From Clostridiales bacterium (lineage in GTDB: Bacteria; Bacillota; Clostridia; Oscillospirales; Oscillospiraceae), in NCBI GenBank assembly GCA_004556755.1, contig SFFW01000007.1:10665-74664 (forward strand): DNA of 64,000 nt, given 5' to 3'. The notes below the pieces were generated by a model. That model had not been told where the DNA came from and did no database searches. It saw only the letters and a program-made list of their open reading frames with translations. A program made the position numbers and the translations under genes. Of the stretch, positions 16,938-26,522 are shown in pieces. How positions within the stretch are numbered: position 1 is the stretch's first letter; each line of letters begins with the position of its first letter.

Positions 16938-18758
16938 ATGACAAGGATAAACATTCTTCCGCCGCATCTGGCGGACATGATCGCCGCAGGCGAGGTCGTC
17001 GAACGTCCCGCCTCGGTCATAAAGGAGCTTATGGAAAACGCCTTCGACGCAGGTGCCAAAAAGGTGACGGTCGAGTTCAAAAACGGCGGCGCTCCCTACA
17101 TACGCATCAGTGACGACGGCTGCGGCATGAGCCCCGAGGACGCCGGCATCGCCTTCATGCGGCACGCAACGAGCAAGCTTCACGACGAGCGGGGGCTTGA
17201 AGCCATCGGCACGATGGGCTTTAGGGGCGAGGCTCTTGCCGCCATTTCGGCGGTCAGCCGCATCGAGCTTTGCACCCGTGAAAAAGGCTCCGACGAGGGC
17301 ATTAAAATGACCGTCGAGGCGGGCGACATCGTCGATATGCTGCCCTGCGGCTGCCCGGAGGGGACGAGCATCACCGTGCGGGACATTTTCTTCAACACCC
17401 CCGCAAGGCTCAAGTTTCTCAAAAGCGACAGGAGCGAGGCTTCCGCCTGCATCGCTGCGGCGCTGCACTGCGCCCTCGGCAGGCCCGAAGTCTCCGTGCG
17501 CTGCATAAGAGACGGGGCGGAGGAGTTTTTCACCCCCGGCGACGCAAGGTCCGATTCCGCCGTGTATTCCCTGCTCGGCAGGGAGCTTGCAAGCTCCTTG
17601 CTTCCCTGTCGGGGCAGTGCCGACGGCGTGTCGGTCGAGGGCTTTGTGTCCTCCCCGGCGAAGGGTCAGGGCAGCCGCAGCAGACAGTATTTCTTCTGCA
17701 ACGGAAGGTATATCCGTTCGGCGCTTTTGCAGTCCGCCGTCGAGCAGGCGTACCGCAATACGCTGCTCACGGGGCGCTTTCCCGCCTGCGTCGTATACCT
17801 CACTCTCGGCAACGCCGCAGTCGACGTAAATGTACACCCCGCAAAGACAGAGGTGAAGTTTTCCGAAGAGAAAAAGGTCTTTGACGCCGTGTATCAGACC
17901 GTGCGCAGCGCCCTCGAAGCGGAGGACAAGCCCCTTGAGATAAGCCTTTCGGAGGGTACAAAAAAGCTCACCGAAAGCGCCTCTGCAACATTTAACGACA
18001 GACCCCGCACAACGTTTTCCCGTCCGTCGTTTTCCGAAAGACCCGCTCCCGTGTTTAAGCCCGCCCCCGCAAGGGCGCCGCAAAGCGCCGTTTTTCGCAG
18101 TCCGATGCCGGAATATGACAGCGTTTTTCCCGCTTCAACAAAAAGCGAAAATGTTGAAAAAGCAGTTGAAACTGTTGAAAAAATCGCCTCTCCCGCCTAC
18201 CGTCTCATCGGTGAGGCGCTGAATACATACATTCTCGTCGAATTTGACGGGAAACTGCTGCTCATTGATAAGCACGCAGCCCACGAGCGCATGATCTTTG
18301 ACAGGCTTGTGCAGAGCGAGCGTGAGGTCATGAGTCAGACGCTCTTGGAGCCTATCCTCGTGCGCCTTTCTCCGGAGGATTCCGAGACGCTTGAGGCAAA
18401 CGGCGAGACGCTCTCGGAGCTTGGCTTCGAGCTTGAGCCGTTCGGCGAGGGAGCATACGCACTTCGTGCGCTCCCGGAGGACATTGACCCCGGTGACGCC
18501 ACTGCCGCCGTCGAGGAACTTTGCGTAAAGCTGCGCACCGGCGGCGCCGACGACGCAAAGGCGGGACGCACGGAGCTTCTGCACACCGTCGCCTGCAAGG
18601 CGGCGATAAAGGCAGGACGCCGCCACGACCCGGCGGAGCTTGACCGCATCGCAAAGGCGGTCGTGTCGGGCGAGGTGCGCTACTGCCCGCACGGCAGACC
18701 CGTTTCCGTCACGCTCACGAAAGCGGAGCTTGACAAATTCTTCAGCCGGATAGTATGA
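16938..18758 (+). CDS. mutL: DNA mismatch repair protein MutL
   Basis: This 606-residue protein links MutS to downstream repair. The GHKL ATPase domain is clear: ELMENAFDAGA (motif I), DDGCGM (motif II) and GTMGFRGEALAAI (motif III). A low-complexity linker (about residues 355-420) precedes the C-terminal domain, whose DKHAAHERMIFDRL matches the endonuclease motif DQHAxxER found in MutL proteins of bacteria without MutH, so this MutL is probably a nicking enzyme. ATG 16938 gives the canonical start. Its last bases overlap miaA by ATGA. Confidence 0.97.
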   Translation: MTRINILPPHLADMIAAGEVVERPASVIKELMENAFDAGAKKVTVEFKNGGAPYIRISDDGCGMSPEDAGIAFMRHATSKLHDERGLEAIGTMGFRGEALAAISAVSRIELCTREKGSDEGIKMTVEAGDIVDMLPCGCPEGTSITVRDIFFNTPARLKFLKSDRSEASACIAAALHCALGRPEVSVRCIRDGAEEFFTPGDARSDSAVYSLLGRELASSLLPCRGSADGVSVEGFVSSPAKGQGSRSRQYFFCNGRYIRSALLQSAVEQAYRNTLLTGRFPACVVYLTLGNAAVDVNVHPAKTEVKFSEEKKVFDAVYQTVRSALEAEDKPLEISLSEGTKKLTESASATFNDRPRTTFSRPSFSERPAPVFKPAPARAPQSAVFRSPMPEYDSVFPASTKSENVEKAVETVEKIASPAYRLIGEALNTYILVEFDGKLLLIDKHAAHERMIFDRLVQSEREVMSQTLLEPILVRLSPEDSETLEANGETLSELGFELEPFGEGAYALRALPEDIDPGDATAAVEELCVKLRTGGADDAKAGRTELLHTVACKAAIKAGRRHDPAELDRIAKAVVSGEVRYCPHGRPVSVTLTKAELDKFFSRIV

Positions 18759-19720
18759 GCATGAACATTAACGACAACATCCCGACGGTCGCCGTGATAT
18801 GCGGACCCACCGCAACGGGCAAGACAAGGCTCTCGGTCGAGCTTGCAAGGAGCTTTGACGGGGAGATCGTTTCGGCGGACTCCATGCAGGTCTACCGCCG
18901 CATGGACATAGGCACGGCAAAGGCAACGCCCGACGAGCGCTGCGGCGTGCCGCATCACATGATAGACGTGGCAGAGCCGAGTGAGCAATACTCCGTTGCA
19001 CGCTACGTTGAGGAAGCCTCCGCCTGCACGGACGACATTTTGGCAAGAGGGAAGCTGCCCCTTATCGTCGGCGGCACGAATCTTTACATCGACTCCCTGC
19101 TTTCCGGCCGGGACTTTGCCTCCGCCGCCGGGGAGGACCCGGAGCTTCGGGCGGAGCTTGAGCGCAGGTATGACGAGCTTGGCGGCGAGGAGATGCTGCG
19201 GCAGCTTCGTGTTTTCGACCCGGAGCGTGCCGAAAAGCTGCCGCCGACCGACAGGCGCAGGATAATCCGTGCCTTCGAGGTGTACCGTCTCACGGGAAAG
19301 AGCCTGAGCGAGCATGATCGGGAGACGAGGCTTGCCCCGCCCCGCTACCGTGCGGCGGTCATTGCGCTCGACTACCTCGACCGTGAGCATCTGTACGCGC
19401 GCATAAACGACCGTGTCGACGAAATGGTGCGTCTCGGTCTGTTTGAGGAGGTGCGGGCGCTGCAAAGCGAGGGACTTAACCCCGACTGCACCGCAATGCA
19501 GGCGATCGGCTACAAGGAGCCGCTCTCGGCGCTTCGTGGCGAGATAACGAGGGACGAGGCGATAGAGCTAATTAAGCGTGAGAGCCGGCGCTACGCCAAG
19601 CGTCAGCTCACATGGCTGCGCCGCAAGGAAGGGCTTCTTTGGATACGCCACGGGCAAACGCCCGATTTTTTGGAGGCACGACGGCTTTCGACCGAATATC
19701 TTCGCTCCTTCGGTCTATGA
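18755..19720 (+). CDS. miaA: tRNA dimethylallyltransferase
   Basis: This 321-residue enzyme transfers a dimethylallyl group to A37 of tRNAs, giving i6A, which MiaB then methylthiolates. It has the P-loop [11 protein letters not shown] near residues 18-28, the substrate motif [17 protein letters not shown], and the QAIGYKE region near residues 249-255. The start ATG overlaps the mutL stop codon (ATGA). hfq follows 46 bases downstream, a widely conserved order. Confidence 0.96.
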   Translation: MSMNINDNIPTVAVICGPTATGKTRLSVELARSFDGEIVSADSMQVYRRMDIGTAKATPDERCGVPHHMIDVAEPSEQYSVARYVEEASACTDDILARGKLPLIVGGTNLYIDSLLSGRDFASAAGEDPELRAELERRYDELGGEEMLRQLRVFDPERAEKLPPTDRRRIIRAFEVYRLTGKSLSEHDRETRLAPPRYRAAVIALDYLDREHLYARINDRVDEMVRLGLFEEVRALQSEGLNPDCTAMQAIGYKEPLSALRGEITRDEAIELIKRESRRYAKRQLTWLRRKEGLLWIRHGQTPDFLEARRLSTEYLRSFGL

Positions 19721-19766
19721 TGATGCTGCGCACAGCGCAAATCATTACATAGACAGGAGCAGAATT

Positions 19767-19988
19767 ATGCAAAAGACACAGAATCTACAGGACGTATTTT
19801 TGAATCAGCTCAGACGTGACAGGCTAAGCGTCACGGTCTTTCTTATGAACGGCTTTCAGATGCACGGAATCATCCGATCCTTCGACGGCTTTACCGTCGT
19901 GCTTGACACCGACGGTAAGCAGCAGCTTATCTACAAGCACGCAATATCGACGATAATCCCGCCCAAGCCCCTGAGTCTTGAGGAATAA
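19767..19988 (+). CDS. hfq: RNA chaperone Hfq
   Basis: This 73-residue Sm-like protein forms hexamers that bind small RNAs and A-rich or U-rich mRNA segments. The Sm1 motif is [21 protein letters not shown] and Sm2 is [23 protein letters not shown] is the N-terminal helix. The C-terminal tail is short (PPKPLSLEE), as in other Firmicutes. The ATG is preceded by AGGAG by 7 bases. The following gene starts within the last codons of hfq. Confidence 0.96.
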   Translation: MQKTQNLQDVFLNQLRRDRLSVTVFLMNGFQMHGIIRSFDGFTVVLDTDGKQQLIYKHAISTIIPPKPLSLEE

Positions 19989-20865
19989 GTCCTACCTCCG
20001 CTTTGCCGCCGCAGCCGTTTTTCTTGCGGCGGCGGCATACGGCGGCGCAGCGTTTCTGAGCGAGGCGGAGCCGAAGCCCGTCATCGCCGTGTGCGAGGCG
20101 GCGCCCTCGGCGCCGGACCTTGCGCTCGACGGCACGGTGTTTCGCAGCGAAACGGTCGTTTCCTGCGGCATTTCCTCACCCGTCGTTTTGCCGAGGGAGG
20201 GGGAGTACGTTACCGGCGGCAGCGTGCTGTGCATAGCGGACGCAGACGGGGACGCATACTTTGCCCTCTGCGACGAAGCGGGGCAGGGTGCGGTTATTCC
20301 TGCACTCGCATGGGACGACGGCATAAGCTTTTTTGCCGCCCCATGCTCCGGCTACTTCAGCTCGTACCTTGACGGTTTCGAGGGCGCAGCGCCGGAGAAT
20401 TATCCGAGCCTCAAAAAGAGCGACAACGCCGACGCCGTGGGGCGAATCGTCTACGGCGCAAGCTGGTACTTTGCCGCCTCCTGCGGCGACGGTGATTTCC
20501 GTGAGGGACAAAAGGTCACGCTCACGCTAAAGCGCTCTTACCCCGCAACGGTGCAGTCGGTGCATGACGGCACCGTGATACTCCGTGTGCGGGAGGGACT
20601 GTACTCCGTTTTGTACGAGCGCCGTGCAAATGCGACGGTGAGCTTTCCCGGCGAGGGCGGCATCGTCCTGCCTCTTAAGGCGCTGCACGGCGGCAAAGAA
20701 AAATATGTTTACACCGTCTCGCTGGGGCTTGCGAAAAGGGTCCCGGTCGAGGTCTTATATACCGAGGGCGACAGCGTTACCGTCAGAAGCGACGAGCTTC
20801 GGGTCGGTATGGAGGTCGTCGTATCTGGCGAAAATATACACGAAGGCAGGGTCATAGAAAGATGA
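19978..20865 (+). CDS. HlyD/adaptor-like secreted or membrane-anchored protein
   Basis: This 295-residue protein begins with a hydrophobic segment (about residues 8-27, [19 protein letters not shown]) and is otherwise beta-rich. [22 protein letters not shown] stretch looks like half of a lipoyl/biotinyl-type hairpin. The C-terminal half ([11 protein letters not shown]...[15 protein letters not shown]...[11 protein letters not shown]) resembles the terminal beta domains of HlyD-type adaptors. No transporter gene is adjacent. The start codon is TTG and overlaps hfq by 11 bases; its end overlaps yggS by ATGA. It may assist envelope or division processes given its place before yggS-sepF-divIVA, but this is inference. 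Confidence 0.6.
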   Translation: MRNKSYLRFAAAAVFLAAAAYGGAAFLSEAEPKPVIAVCEAAPSAPDLALDGTVFRSETVVSCGISSPVVLPREGEYVTGGSVLCIADADGDAYFALCDEAGQGAVIPALAWDDGISFFAAPCSGYFSSYLDGFEGAAPENYPSLKKSDNADAVGRIVYGASWYFAASCGDGDFREGQKVTLTLKRSYPATVQSVHDGTVILRVREGLYSVLYERRANATVSFPGEGGIVLPLKALHGGKEKYVYTVSLGLAKRVPVEVLYTEGDSVTVRSDELRVGMEVVVSGENIHEGRVIER

Positions 20866-21563
20866 GCATTGCTGAAAACGTGCTGCGGGTAAAGAAAAAC
20901 ATTGCGCTCGCAGCGGAAAGAAGCGGCAGAGCGCCGAGCGAGGTTCTGCTTTGCGCCGCAACGAAGATGAACGACGCAGACCGTGTGCGTGAGGCGATCG
21001 CCGCAGGCGTCGATATCTGCGGCGAAAACCGTGTGCAGGAGCTTTGCGAGAAAAACGCAGTCGGCGCATACGAGGGCTGCCCGCTGCATTTCATCGGGCA
21101 TCTTCAGAAAAACAAGGTGAAATTCGTCGTCGGAACGGCGGCGCTTATCCACTCCGTAGACTCCGTGGAGCTTGCCGAAAAGATCGACGCTGCCGCAAAA
21201 AAGCTCGGCATCAGGCAGGACATTCTGCTTGAGGTGAACATCGGAAACGAGGAAGCCAAGAGCGGCTTTGCGCCGGGAGAGCTTCTTTGCGCTGCGGAAA
21301 AGATTTCACATTTTTCCTCCGTGCAGGTAAGGGGGCTTATGGCGATACCCCCGATTTGCGCTTCTCCCGAAGAAAATCGCCCGTATTTTGCTCAAATGAA
21401 GCAGCTTTTTATTGACATCGGAGCAAAAAAATACGATAATATCCATATGGACTTTTTGTCCATGGGTATGAGCGCCGACTACGAAACCGCAATTGAGGAG
21501 GGCGCAAATATCGTCCGTGTCGGCACCGGGATATTCGGTGCCAGAGACTACGGGACCAAATAA
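20862..21563 (+). CDS. PLP homeostasis protein, YggS/PROSC family
   Basis: This 233-residue single-domain protein binds pyridoxal phosphate but has no known enzymatic reaction; it keeps vitamin B6 and amino-acid pools balanced. The cofactor lysine is in LLCAATKMND (residue 36). Further family motifs are GENRVQEL, HFIGHLQKNK, GLMAIPP and LSMGMSADYETAIEEGAN, the last two forming the phosphate-binding site. The start overlaps the previous stop codon by ATGA. Its place before sepF and divIVA is conserved across Firmicutes and Actinobacteria. Confidence 0.95.
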   Translation: MSIAENVLRVKKNIALAAERSGRAPSEVLLCAATKMNDADRVREAIAAGVDICGENRVQELCEKNAVGAYEGCPLHFIGHLQKNKVKFVVGTAALIHSVDSVELAEKIDAAAKKLGIRQDILLEVNIGNEEAKSGFAPGELLCAAEKISHFSSVQVRGLMAIPPICASPEENRPYFAQMKQLFIDIGAKKYDNIHMDFLSMGMSADYETAIEEGANIVRVGTGIFGARDYGTK

Positions 21564-21580
21564 GATTCGGAGGTGCGCCG

Positions 21581-22093
21581 ATGGCATTCCTGGACGAGCT
21601 GAAGAAGATCGCACGCCCTTTTAACGACGACGAAGATGATTTTATCGAAAGCGAAGAATATGACGAGGAGGAGGAAGGCTTCACCGAGGAGTACGACGAC
21701 TCGGAGCCTGAGGAGGAAAAGCCCGCAGCGGCTCCCCGCAGCGGCGTCTTTGCCCGCCGTGAGAGAGAGACCCGCACTTCTCCCGCATACGCAAGCCCCG
21801 CAGAAAGAGCGGGCGGCAATAAGATGAAGCTTGTTATATGCAAGCCCGAAGCCTTTGAGGAGGCGGCGGAAATTGCGGAGAATCTCCGTGACCGCAGAGC
21901 CGTGCTTATGAACCTTGAGGAGACGAATAAGGAGGTCTCCCGCAGGCTCATCGACTTCCTTTCCGGCGTCGCTTTTGCGCTGGGCGGAAAGATAAAGCGT
22001 GTGTCCGCACAGGCATATATACTCACCCCCACAAACGTTGATTTGGTGGGAGACGCCGTGGAGGACTTCGAGTCCAGCGGCATATACTTCTGA
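21581..22093 (+). CDS. sepF: Cell division protein SepF
   Basis: This 170-residue protein bundles FtsZ filaments and anchors them at the septum. The N-terminal amphipathic helix (MAFLDELKKIARPF) is the membrane anchor. A very acidic linker follows (about residues 16-49, rich in D and E). The C-terminal domain (from KMKLVICKPEAFEEAAEIAENL) is the FtsZ-binding fold, with the conserved RRLIDFLSGVAFALGG. The ATG follows GGAGG. It lies between yggS and divIVA. Confidence 0.96.
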   Translation: MAFLDELKKIARPFNDDEDDFIESEEYDEEEEGFTEEYDDSEPEEEKPAAAPRSGVFARRERETRTSPAYASPAERAGGNKMKLVICKPEAFEEAAEIAENLRDRRAVLMNLEETNKEVSRRLIDFLSGVAFALGGKIKRVSAQAYILTPTNVDLVGDAVEDFESSGIYF

Positions 22094-22132
22094 AACAGAC
22101 AGACCCGCAAATAAAGAAAGGTGGATTTTGAT

Positions 22133-22711
22133 ATGACGAGCCCTCAGGATATTCGTGAAAAAACCTTTGAAAAGGCAGTGTTCGGCGGCTATGAAATGGG
22201 CGCCGTGGACGATTATATGGACTCTCTCGCAGCGGAGCTCGGCGCTATCCAGAAGGAGAACTCCGCTCTCAAGGCGAAGATGAAGGTCCTTGTTGACAAG
22301 ATCGAGGAATACCGCACCAACGAAAGTGCGCTCAATATGGCTATCCTCTCCGCGCAGAAGCTCAGCGTTCAGATCGAGAGCGACGCACGCAGCCGTGCAG
22401 CCGCCATCGTTTCCGAGGCCGAGGCAAAGGCAGCCGCAACCATCGGCAGCATCGACGAGAGGATCGCTCAGGAGGAGGATCGCCTCCAGAAGGCAAAGCT
22501 CAGCTCCGCAAAGTTCTTTGAGACCATGAAGGAGCTTTGCCAGAAGCAGCTTGCAAATCTTGACTCCATAAGCGTCGCATCCCGCAGCGTTAAGTACGAC
22601 GCTGCTCCTGCGGACGCCCGAATACAGAACGAGAGCAATTCAGCCAAGGCAGAAGCCGACCAGCCGGACAACGGCAACACTCAGGTATTCATGTTCTCAA
22701 AGGACAACTGA
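22133..22711 (+). CDS. divIVA: DivIVA domain cell-division/polarity protein
   Basis: This 192-residue protein opens with the membrane-curvature-binding segment TPQDIREKTF-type (here TSPQDIREKTFEKAVFGGYE), followed by two long coiled-coil regions (about residues 30-62 and 75-140) and a disordered tail. DivIVA recruits partners to the septum and poles. The ATG at 22133 was chosen because AAAGGTGG lies 8 bases upstream; an in-frame GTG at 22121 overlaps that site. A weak hairpin with a T-run (22737-22761) follows the gene. Confidence 0.92.
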   Translation: MTSPQDIREKTFEKAVFGGYEMGAVDDYMDSLAAELGAIQKENSALKAKMKVLVDKIEEYRTNESALNMAILSAQKLSVQIESDARSRAAAIVSEAEAKAAATIGSIDERIAQEEDRLQKAKLSSAKFFETMKELCQKQLANLDSISVASRSVKYDAAPADARIQNESNSAKAEADQPDNGNTQVFMFSKDN

Positions 22712-22736
22712 GCGGGTTGCTCCTCTCGGCGAAAAG

Positions 22737-22761
22737 GCGTGCCGCCAAAGCACGCTTTTTT
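22737..22761 (+). terminator. Hairpin with T-run between divIVA and ileS
   Basis: GCGTGC pairs with GCACGC across 7 bases and is followed by six T. It may reduce transcription into ileS. The gap is too short for a T-box leader and I see none. Confidence 0.6.
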
Positions 22762-22827
22762 GCGTTTGTATCCGATTATTCCGCAGCCGACAAAACGGCA
22801 ACATCTGAAAGAATGGAGTTTACAGCT

Positions 22828-25626
22828 ATGGCACAGAAGTACGATTACACACTGAATCTTCCCAAGACCGATTTTCCCATGAGAGCGGGTCTGCCCAAGC
22901 GTGAGCCGGAGATGCTCGCCCACTGGCAGGAGCTTGACATCTACAACGAAATGCTCAAGAAAAACGAGGGCAAGCCCCTGTTTAACCTGCACGACGGACC
23001 TCCGTTCAGTAACGGCAACATCCACATGGGACACGCACTTAATAAGTCCATCAAGGACTTTATCACCAGAAGCTATGCGATGCGTGGCTACTACACCCCC
23101 TATATCCCCGGCTGGGACAACCACGGTATGCCCATCGAGAGCGCCATCATCAAGGAGCAGAAGCTCAACCACAAGGCGATGAGCGTCGCCGACTTCCGCT
23201 CCGCCTGCGAGGCCTACGCCGAGAAGTACATCGGTATTCAGATGGAGGGCTTTAAGCGCCTCGGCGTCATCGCCGACTGGGAGCATCCCTACAAGACCAT
23301 GAACAAGGGCTTTGAAGCGGACGAGGTCCGTGTCTTCGGCAAAATGTACGCCAAGGGCTACATCTACAAGGGTCTAAAGCCCGTCTACTGGTGCGCCCAC
23401 GACGAGACGGCGCTTGCCGAGGCGGAGATCGAGTATCAGGACGACCCCTGCACCACCGTGTACGTCAAATTCCTGATGAACGACGATCTCGGAAAGCTGT
23501 CGCACCTCGACCTCAGTAAGCTCAACTTCCTCATCTGGACGACCACCGTCTGGACGCTGCCCGGCAACCTCGCCATCGCCCTGCATCCGAGCGAGAGCTA
23601 CGCCGTCGTCAAACCCGCAAGCAGCGATGAAATGTACATCATAGCGGAGGCGCTCGTCGAGAAGGTCATGCGCATCGGCGGCTTTGAGGAGTACGGCATC
23701 GTGGAGACACACCCCGGCGAGTTCTTCGAGAATATGCTGGCGTCTCACCCCTTCCTGCCCAAGACCAGCCGTCTCGTGCTTGCCGACTACGTCACCATGG
23801 ACTCCGGTACCGGCTGCGTTCACACCGCTCCCGGCTTCGGCGCCGACGACTATCAGACCTGCAAGCGCTACGGTATGGACATGGTCGTTCCCGTGGACGA
23901 TCAGGGCCGCCACACCGATTACGCCGGCAAGTACGCCGGTCTTAAAACCGAGGAATCCAATCCGATCATCTTAAACGATATGAAGGAGAGCGGAGCGCTC
24001 TTCGCCTCCGAGGACATCGTTCACAGCTACCCGCACTGCTGGAGATGCAAGCACCCCATCATCTTCCGTGCCACTCCGCAGTGGTTCTGCTCCGTCGACG
24101 GCTTCAAGGACGAGGCGATCGCCGCCTGCGAAAACGTCCGCTGGCTGCCCGCATGGGGCAAGGACCGCATGGGCGCAATGATCCGTGAGCGTGCCGACTG
24201 GTGCATCTCCCGTCAGCGCCGCTGGGGTCTGCCCATCCCCGTGTTCTACTGCTCCGACTGCGCAGAGCCCGTCTGCACCGACGAGAGCATCGAATCCGTC
24301 GCCTCCGTCTTTGAGAAGGAAGGCTCGAACGCATGGTTCGAGAAGGACGTCTCCGAGCTTCTGCCGGAGGGCTTCGTTTGCCCGCACTGCGGCGGCGTTC
24401 ACTTCACCAAGGAGACCGACACCCTCGACGGTTGGTTCGACTCCGGCTCCACCCATTATGCCGCAATGAAGCGTGACCAGGGCTTCTGGCCCGCTTCCAT
24501 GTACATGGAGGGCGGCGATCAGTACAGAGGCTGGTTCCAGTCCTCGCTCTTGGTTGCGGTCGGCGCTCTGGGCATGGGCGCACCGTATAAGGAGTGCCTC
24601 ACCCACGGCTGGACGGTCGACGGCGAAGGCAGAGCAATGCACAAGAGCCTCGGCAACGGCGTCGATCCCGCCGACATCATCAAGGAGTTCGGCGCAGACA
24701 TGATCCGTCTTTGGGCAGGCTCCGCCGACTACCATGTCGACGTGCGCTGCTCCAAGGAGATCTTCCGTCAGCTTTCGCAGAGCTACCTCAAGTTCCGCAA
24801 TACCGCACGCTACTGCCTCGGCAACCTCGACGGCTTCGACCCCGATTCCCCCGTTGCGCCGGAGGATATGCTTGAGCTTGACCGTTGGGCGATCACCCGT
24901 CTCAACGCTCTCATCGAAAAGGCGTTTGCCGCCTACGACGAGTACGAGTTCCACGTCGTGTCCCATCTTATCAACGACTTCTGCGTCGTCGAGCTGAGCA
25001 ACTTCTACCTCGACATCATCAAGGACAGACTGTACTGCGAGGAGAAGGACGGTCTCAAGCGCCGCTCGGCACAGACCGCACTGTTCTTCATCCTCGACAC
25101 CCTGACCAAGATGTTCGCACCCATCCTTGCCTTCACCTGTGACGAGATCTGGCTTTCCATGAAGCACAGAAAGACCGACGACAGCCGCAACGTGGTCCTC
25201 AACGAGATGAACAAGCCCTTCACCGAGTACGCTCTTGATGAAAAAGAGATGGCGAAGTGGGATACGCTCATCTCCGTCAGAAACGACGTGAACGGCGTGC
25301 TTGAGCGCGCGAGAGCCGACAAGCGCATCGGCAAGCCGCTTGAGGCTTCCGTGACCTTGAGCGCCAAGGGCGAGGGCGCTGAGCTTCTCGACCGCATCTC
25401 CGACATGGACCTCCGTGACCTGTTCATCGTCTCCGAGTGCCTCATCTCCGAGGACGCAGACGAGGAGGACGCCGTTTCCGGCGTCGGCTCCGCAAATCCG
25501 GAGCTTAAGATCTCCGTCCGTGAGGCGCCCGGCGTGAAGTGTCCCCGCTGCTGGATGCATTCTCTGAAGGCGGACCCCGAAACGGGTCTCTGCCCCCGCT
25601 GCGCCGACGTAGTTTCAAAGCTCTGA
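22828..25626 (+). CDS. ileS: Isoleucine-tRNA ligase
   Basis: This 932-residue class I synthetase charges tRNA-Ile. The HIGH-type motif is NGNIHMGH near residues 62-69. The KMSKS-type loop is AMHKSLGN, a variant I recall from other clostridial IleS proteins. An editing domain (CP1) lies between them, including the TTVWTLPGN segment. The C-terminus has a zinc knuckle CPRCWMHS...CPRC. ATG 22828 was chosen because GGAG lies about 9 bases upstream and similarity starts at MAQKYDYTLNLPKTDF. It is followed by lspA and rluD, a common order. Confidence 0.96.
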   Translation: MAQKYDYTLNLPKTDFPMRAGLPKREPEMLAHWQELDIYNEMLKKNEGKPLFNLHDGPPFSNGNIHMGHALNKSIKDFITRSYAMRGYYTPYIPGWDNHGMPIESAIIKEQKLNHKAMSVADFRSACEAYAEKYIGIQMEGFKRLGVIADWEHPYKTMNKGFEADEVRVFGKMYAKGYIYKGLKPVYWCAHDETALAEAEIEYQDDPCTTVYVKFLMNDDLGKLSHLDLSKLNFLIWTTTVWTLPGNLAIALHPSESYAVVKPASSDEMYIIAEALVEKVMRIGGFEEYGIVETHPGEFFENMLASHPFLPKTSRLVLADYVTMDSGTGCVHTAPGFGADDYQTCKRYGMDMVVPVDDQGRHTDYAGKYAGLKTEESNPIILNDMKESGALFASEDIVHSYPHCWRCKHPIIFRATPQWFCSVDGFKDEAIAACENVRWLPAWGKDRMGAMIRERADWCISRQRRWGLPIPVFYCSDCAEPVCTDESIESVASVFEKEGSNAWFEKDVSELLPEGFVCPHCGGVHFTKETDTLDGWFDSGSTHYAAMKRDQGFWPASMYMEGGDQYRGWFQSSLLVAVGALGMGAPYKECLTHGWTVDGEGRAMHKSLGNGVDPADIIKEFGADMIRLWAGSADYHVDVRCSKEIFRQLSQSYLKFRNTARYCLGNLDGFDPDSPVAPEDMLELDRWAITRLNALIEKAFAAYDEYEFHVVSHLINDFCVVELSNFYLDIIKDRLYCEEKDGLKRRSAQTALFFILDTLTKMFAPILAFTCDEIWLSMKHRKTDDSRNVVLNEMNKPFTEYALDEKEMAKWDTLISVRNDVNGVLERARADKRIGKPLEASVTLSAKGEGAELLDRISDMDLRDLFIVSECLISEDADEEDAVSGVGSANPELKISVREAPGVKCPRCWMHSLKADPETGLCPRCADVVSKL

Positions 25627-25678
25627 AACGGGAAGATAGCTCCCGTTCGTTCCGAATAGAAAGAAAGGAACCTTTATC

Positions 25679-26521
25679 ATGCTGTATGCCATTATCGCAG
25701 TCATAGTGCTGATACTTGACCAGTGGCTCAAGTATTGGGTAACGCTGAACATCACCCTCTCCACCGGAGAGCAGCCGCTTATCGGCGGCGTCATCAAGCT
25801 CGTAAACGTCCATAACGACGGGGCGGCGTTCAGCGCTTTCAGCAATATGCCGTACATGAAGTGGGTGTTCATCGGACTGACCGTGCTTTTGGCAGTCGCC
25901 GTTGCGGTGCTGCTTGCAAAGAAGGTCTTTAAGGGGCCCTTTGCGACGACCTGTCTCGTGCTTATCCTTGCGGGTGCGGTCGGCAACTGCATCGACCGCC
26001 TTGTCTACGGCTACGTCGTGGATATGTTCAAGCTTGAGTTTGTGAACTTTGCGGTGTTCAACGTTGCGGATGCCGTGCTGGTCGTGGCAAGCCTGCTGTT
26101 TATCATCTACCTGTTCGTCGGCGATAAGGACGACGGCAAAAAGGCTCCCGCCAAGGGGAAAAAGCCCAAGGCAAAGAAACAGTCCGACGGCGAAAAGCCC
26201 CACGCAAAGAAGCGCAGCGAAAATAAGTCAGACGATACGGAGCTTTCCTACGGGATCGACAGCCGCAGCGTCGAGACGGGCGATACATCCGCTCCCATAA
26301 AAACCGAGGAGCAGGACCCCTTCTGGGATTCCTTCAAGGCGTCCCTGCGTGAGGAGGAAAAGCCCGCCAAGGCAAAGACGCCGGAGGAGCCAAAGCTTGA
26401 CCTTGCGGCAGTGAAGGAGGCGGCCCGCCCCGCAAAGAGCGAGGCGCCGGAGTTCCGTATGCCGCCCAAAGAGGAGTCCGAGGAGTTCAGCCTTGAGGAC
26501 ATCCTTTCCGAATTTAAGTGA
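25679..26521 (+). CDS. lspA: Lipoprotein signal peptidase with long charged C-terminal tail
   Basis: LspA removes signal peptides from prolipoproteins after lipidation. Residues 1-148 are a complete four-helix LspA with both catalytic aspartates: D106 in GNCIDRL and D131 in FNVADA. The family normally ends here. In this protein about 130 more residues follow. They are rich in K, E, P and S, probably cytoplasmic and largely disordered, and include DPFWDSFKASLREEE (213-227) and a terminal EFSLEDILSEFK (269-280). The tail could be a protein-binding platform. The gene is translated with rluD, whose start lies 1 base after its stop codon. Confidence 0.92.
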   Translation: MLYAIIAVIVLILDQWLKYWVTLNITLSTGEQPLIGGVIKLVNVHNDGAAFSAFSNMPYMKWVFIGLTVLLAVAVAVLLAKKVFKGPFATTCLVLILAGAVGNCIDRLVYGYVVDMFKLEFVNFAVFNVADAVLVVASLLFIIYLFVGDKDDGKKAPAKGKKPKAKKQSDGEKPHAKKRSENKSDDTELSYGIDSRSVETGDTSAPIKTEEQDPFWDSFKASLREEEKPAKAKTPEEPKLDLAAVKEAARPAKSEAPEFRMPPKEESEEFSLEDILSEFK

Positions 26522-26522
26522 T

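Noticed and set aside
16823..17080. 86-residue N-terminal extension of miaB
   Set aside because: It runs back through the divergent promoter region and into mutL, and the MiaB family starts at the ATG at 16822.
22712..22827. T-box leader before ileS
   Set aside because: The gap is only about 115 bases, holds a simple hairpin, and shows no T-box sequence or specifier stem.
23971..25560. 529-codon minus-strand frame over ileS
   Set aside because: It is fully covered by ileS, which has every synthetase motif; the opposite frame has none.
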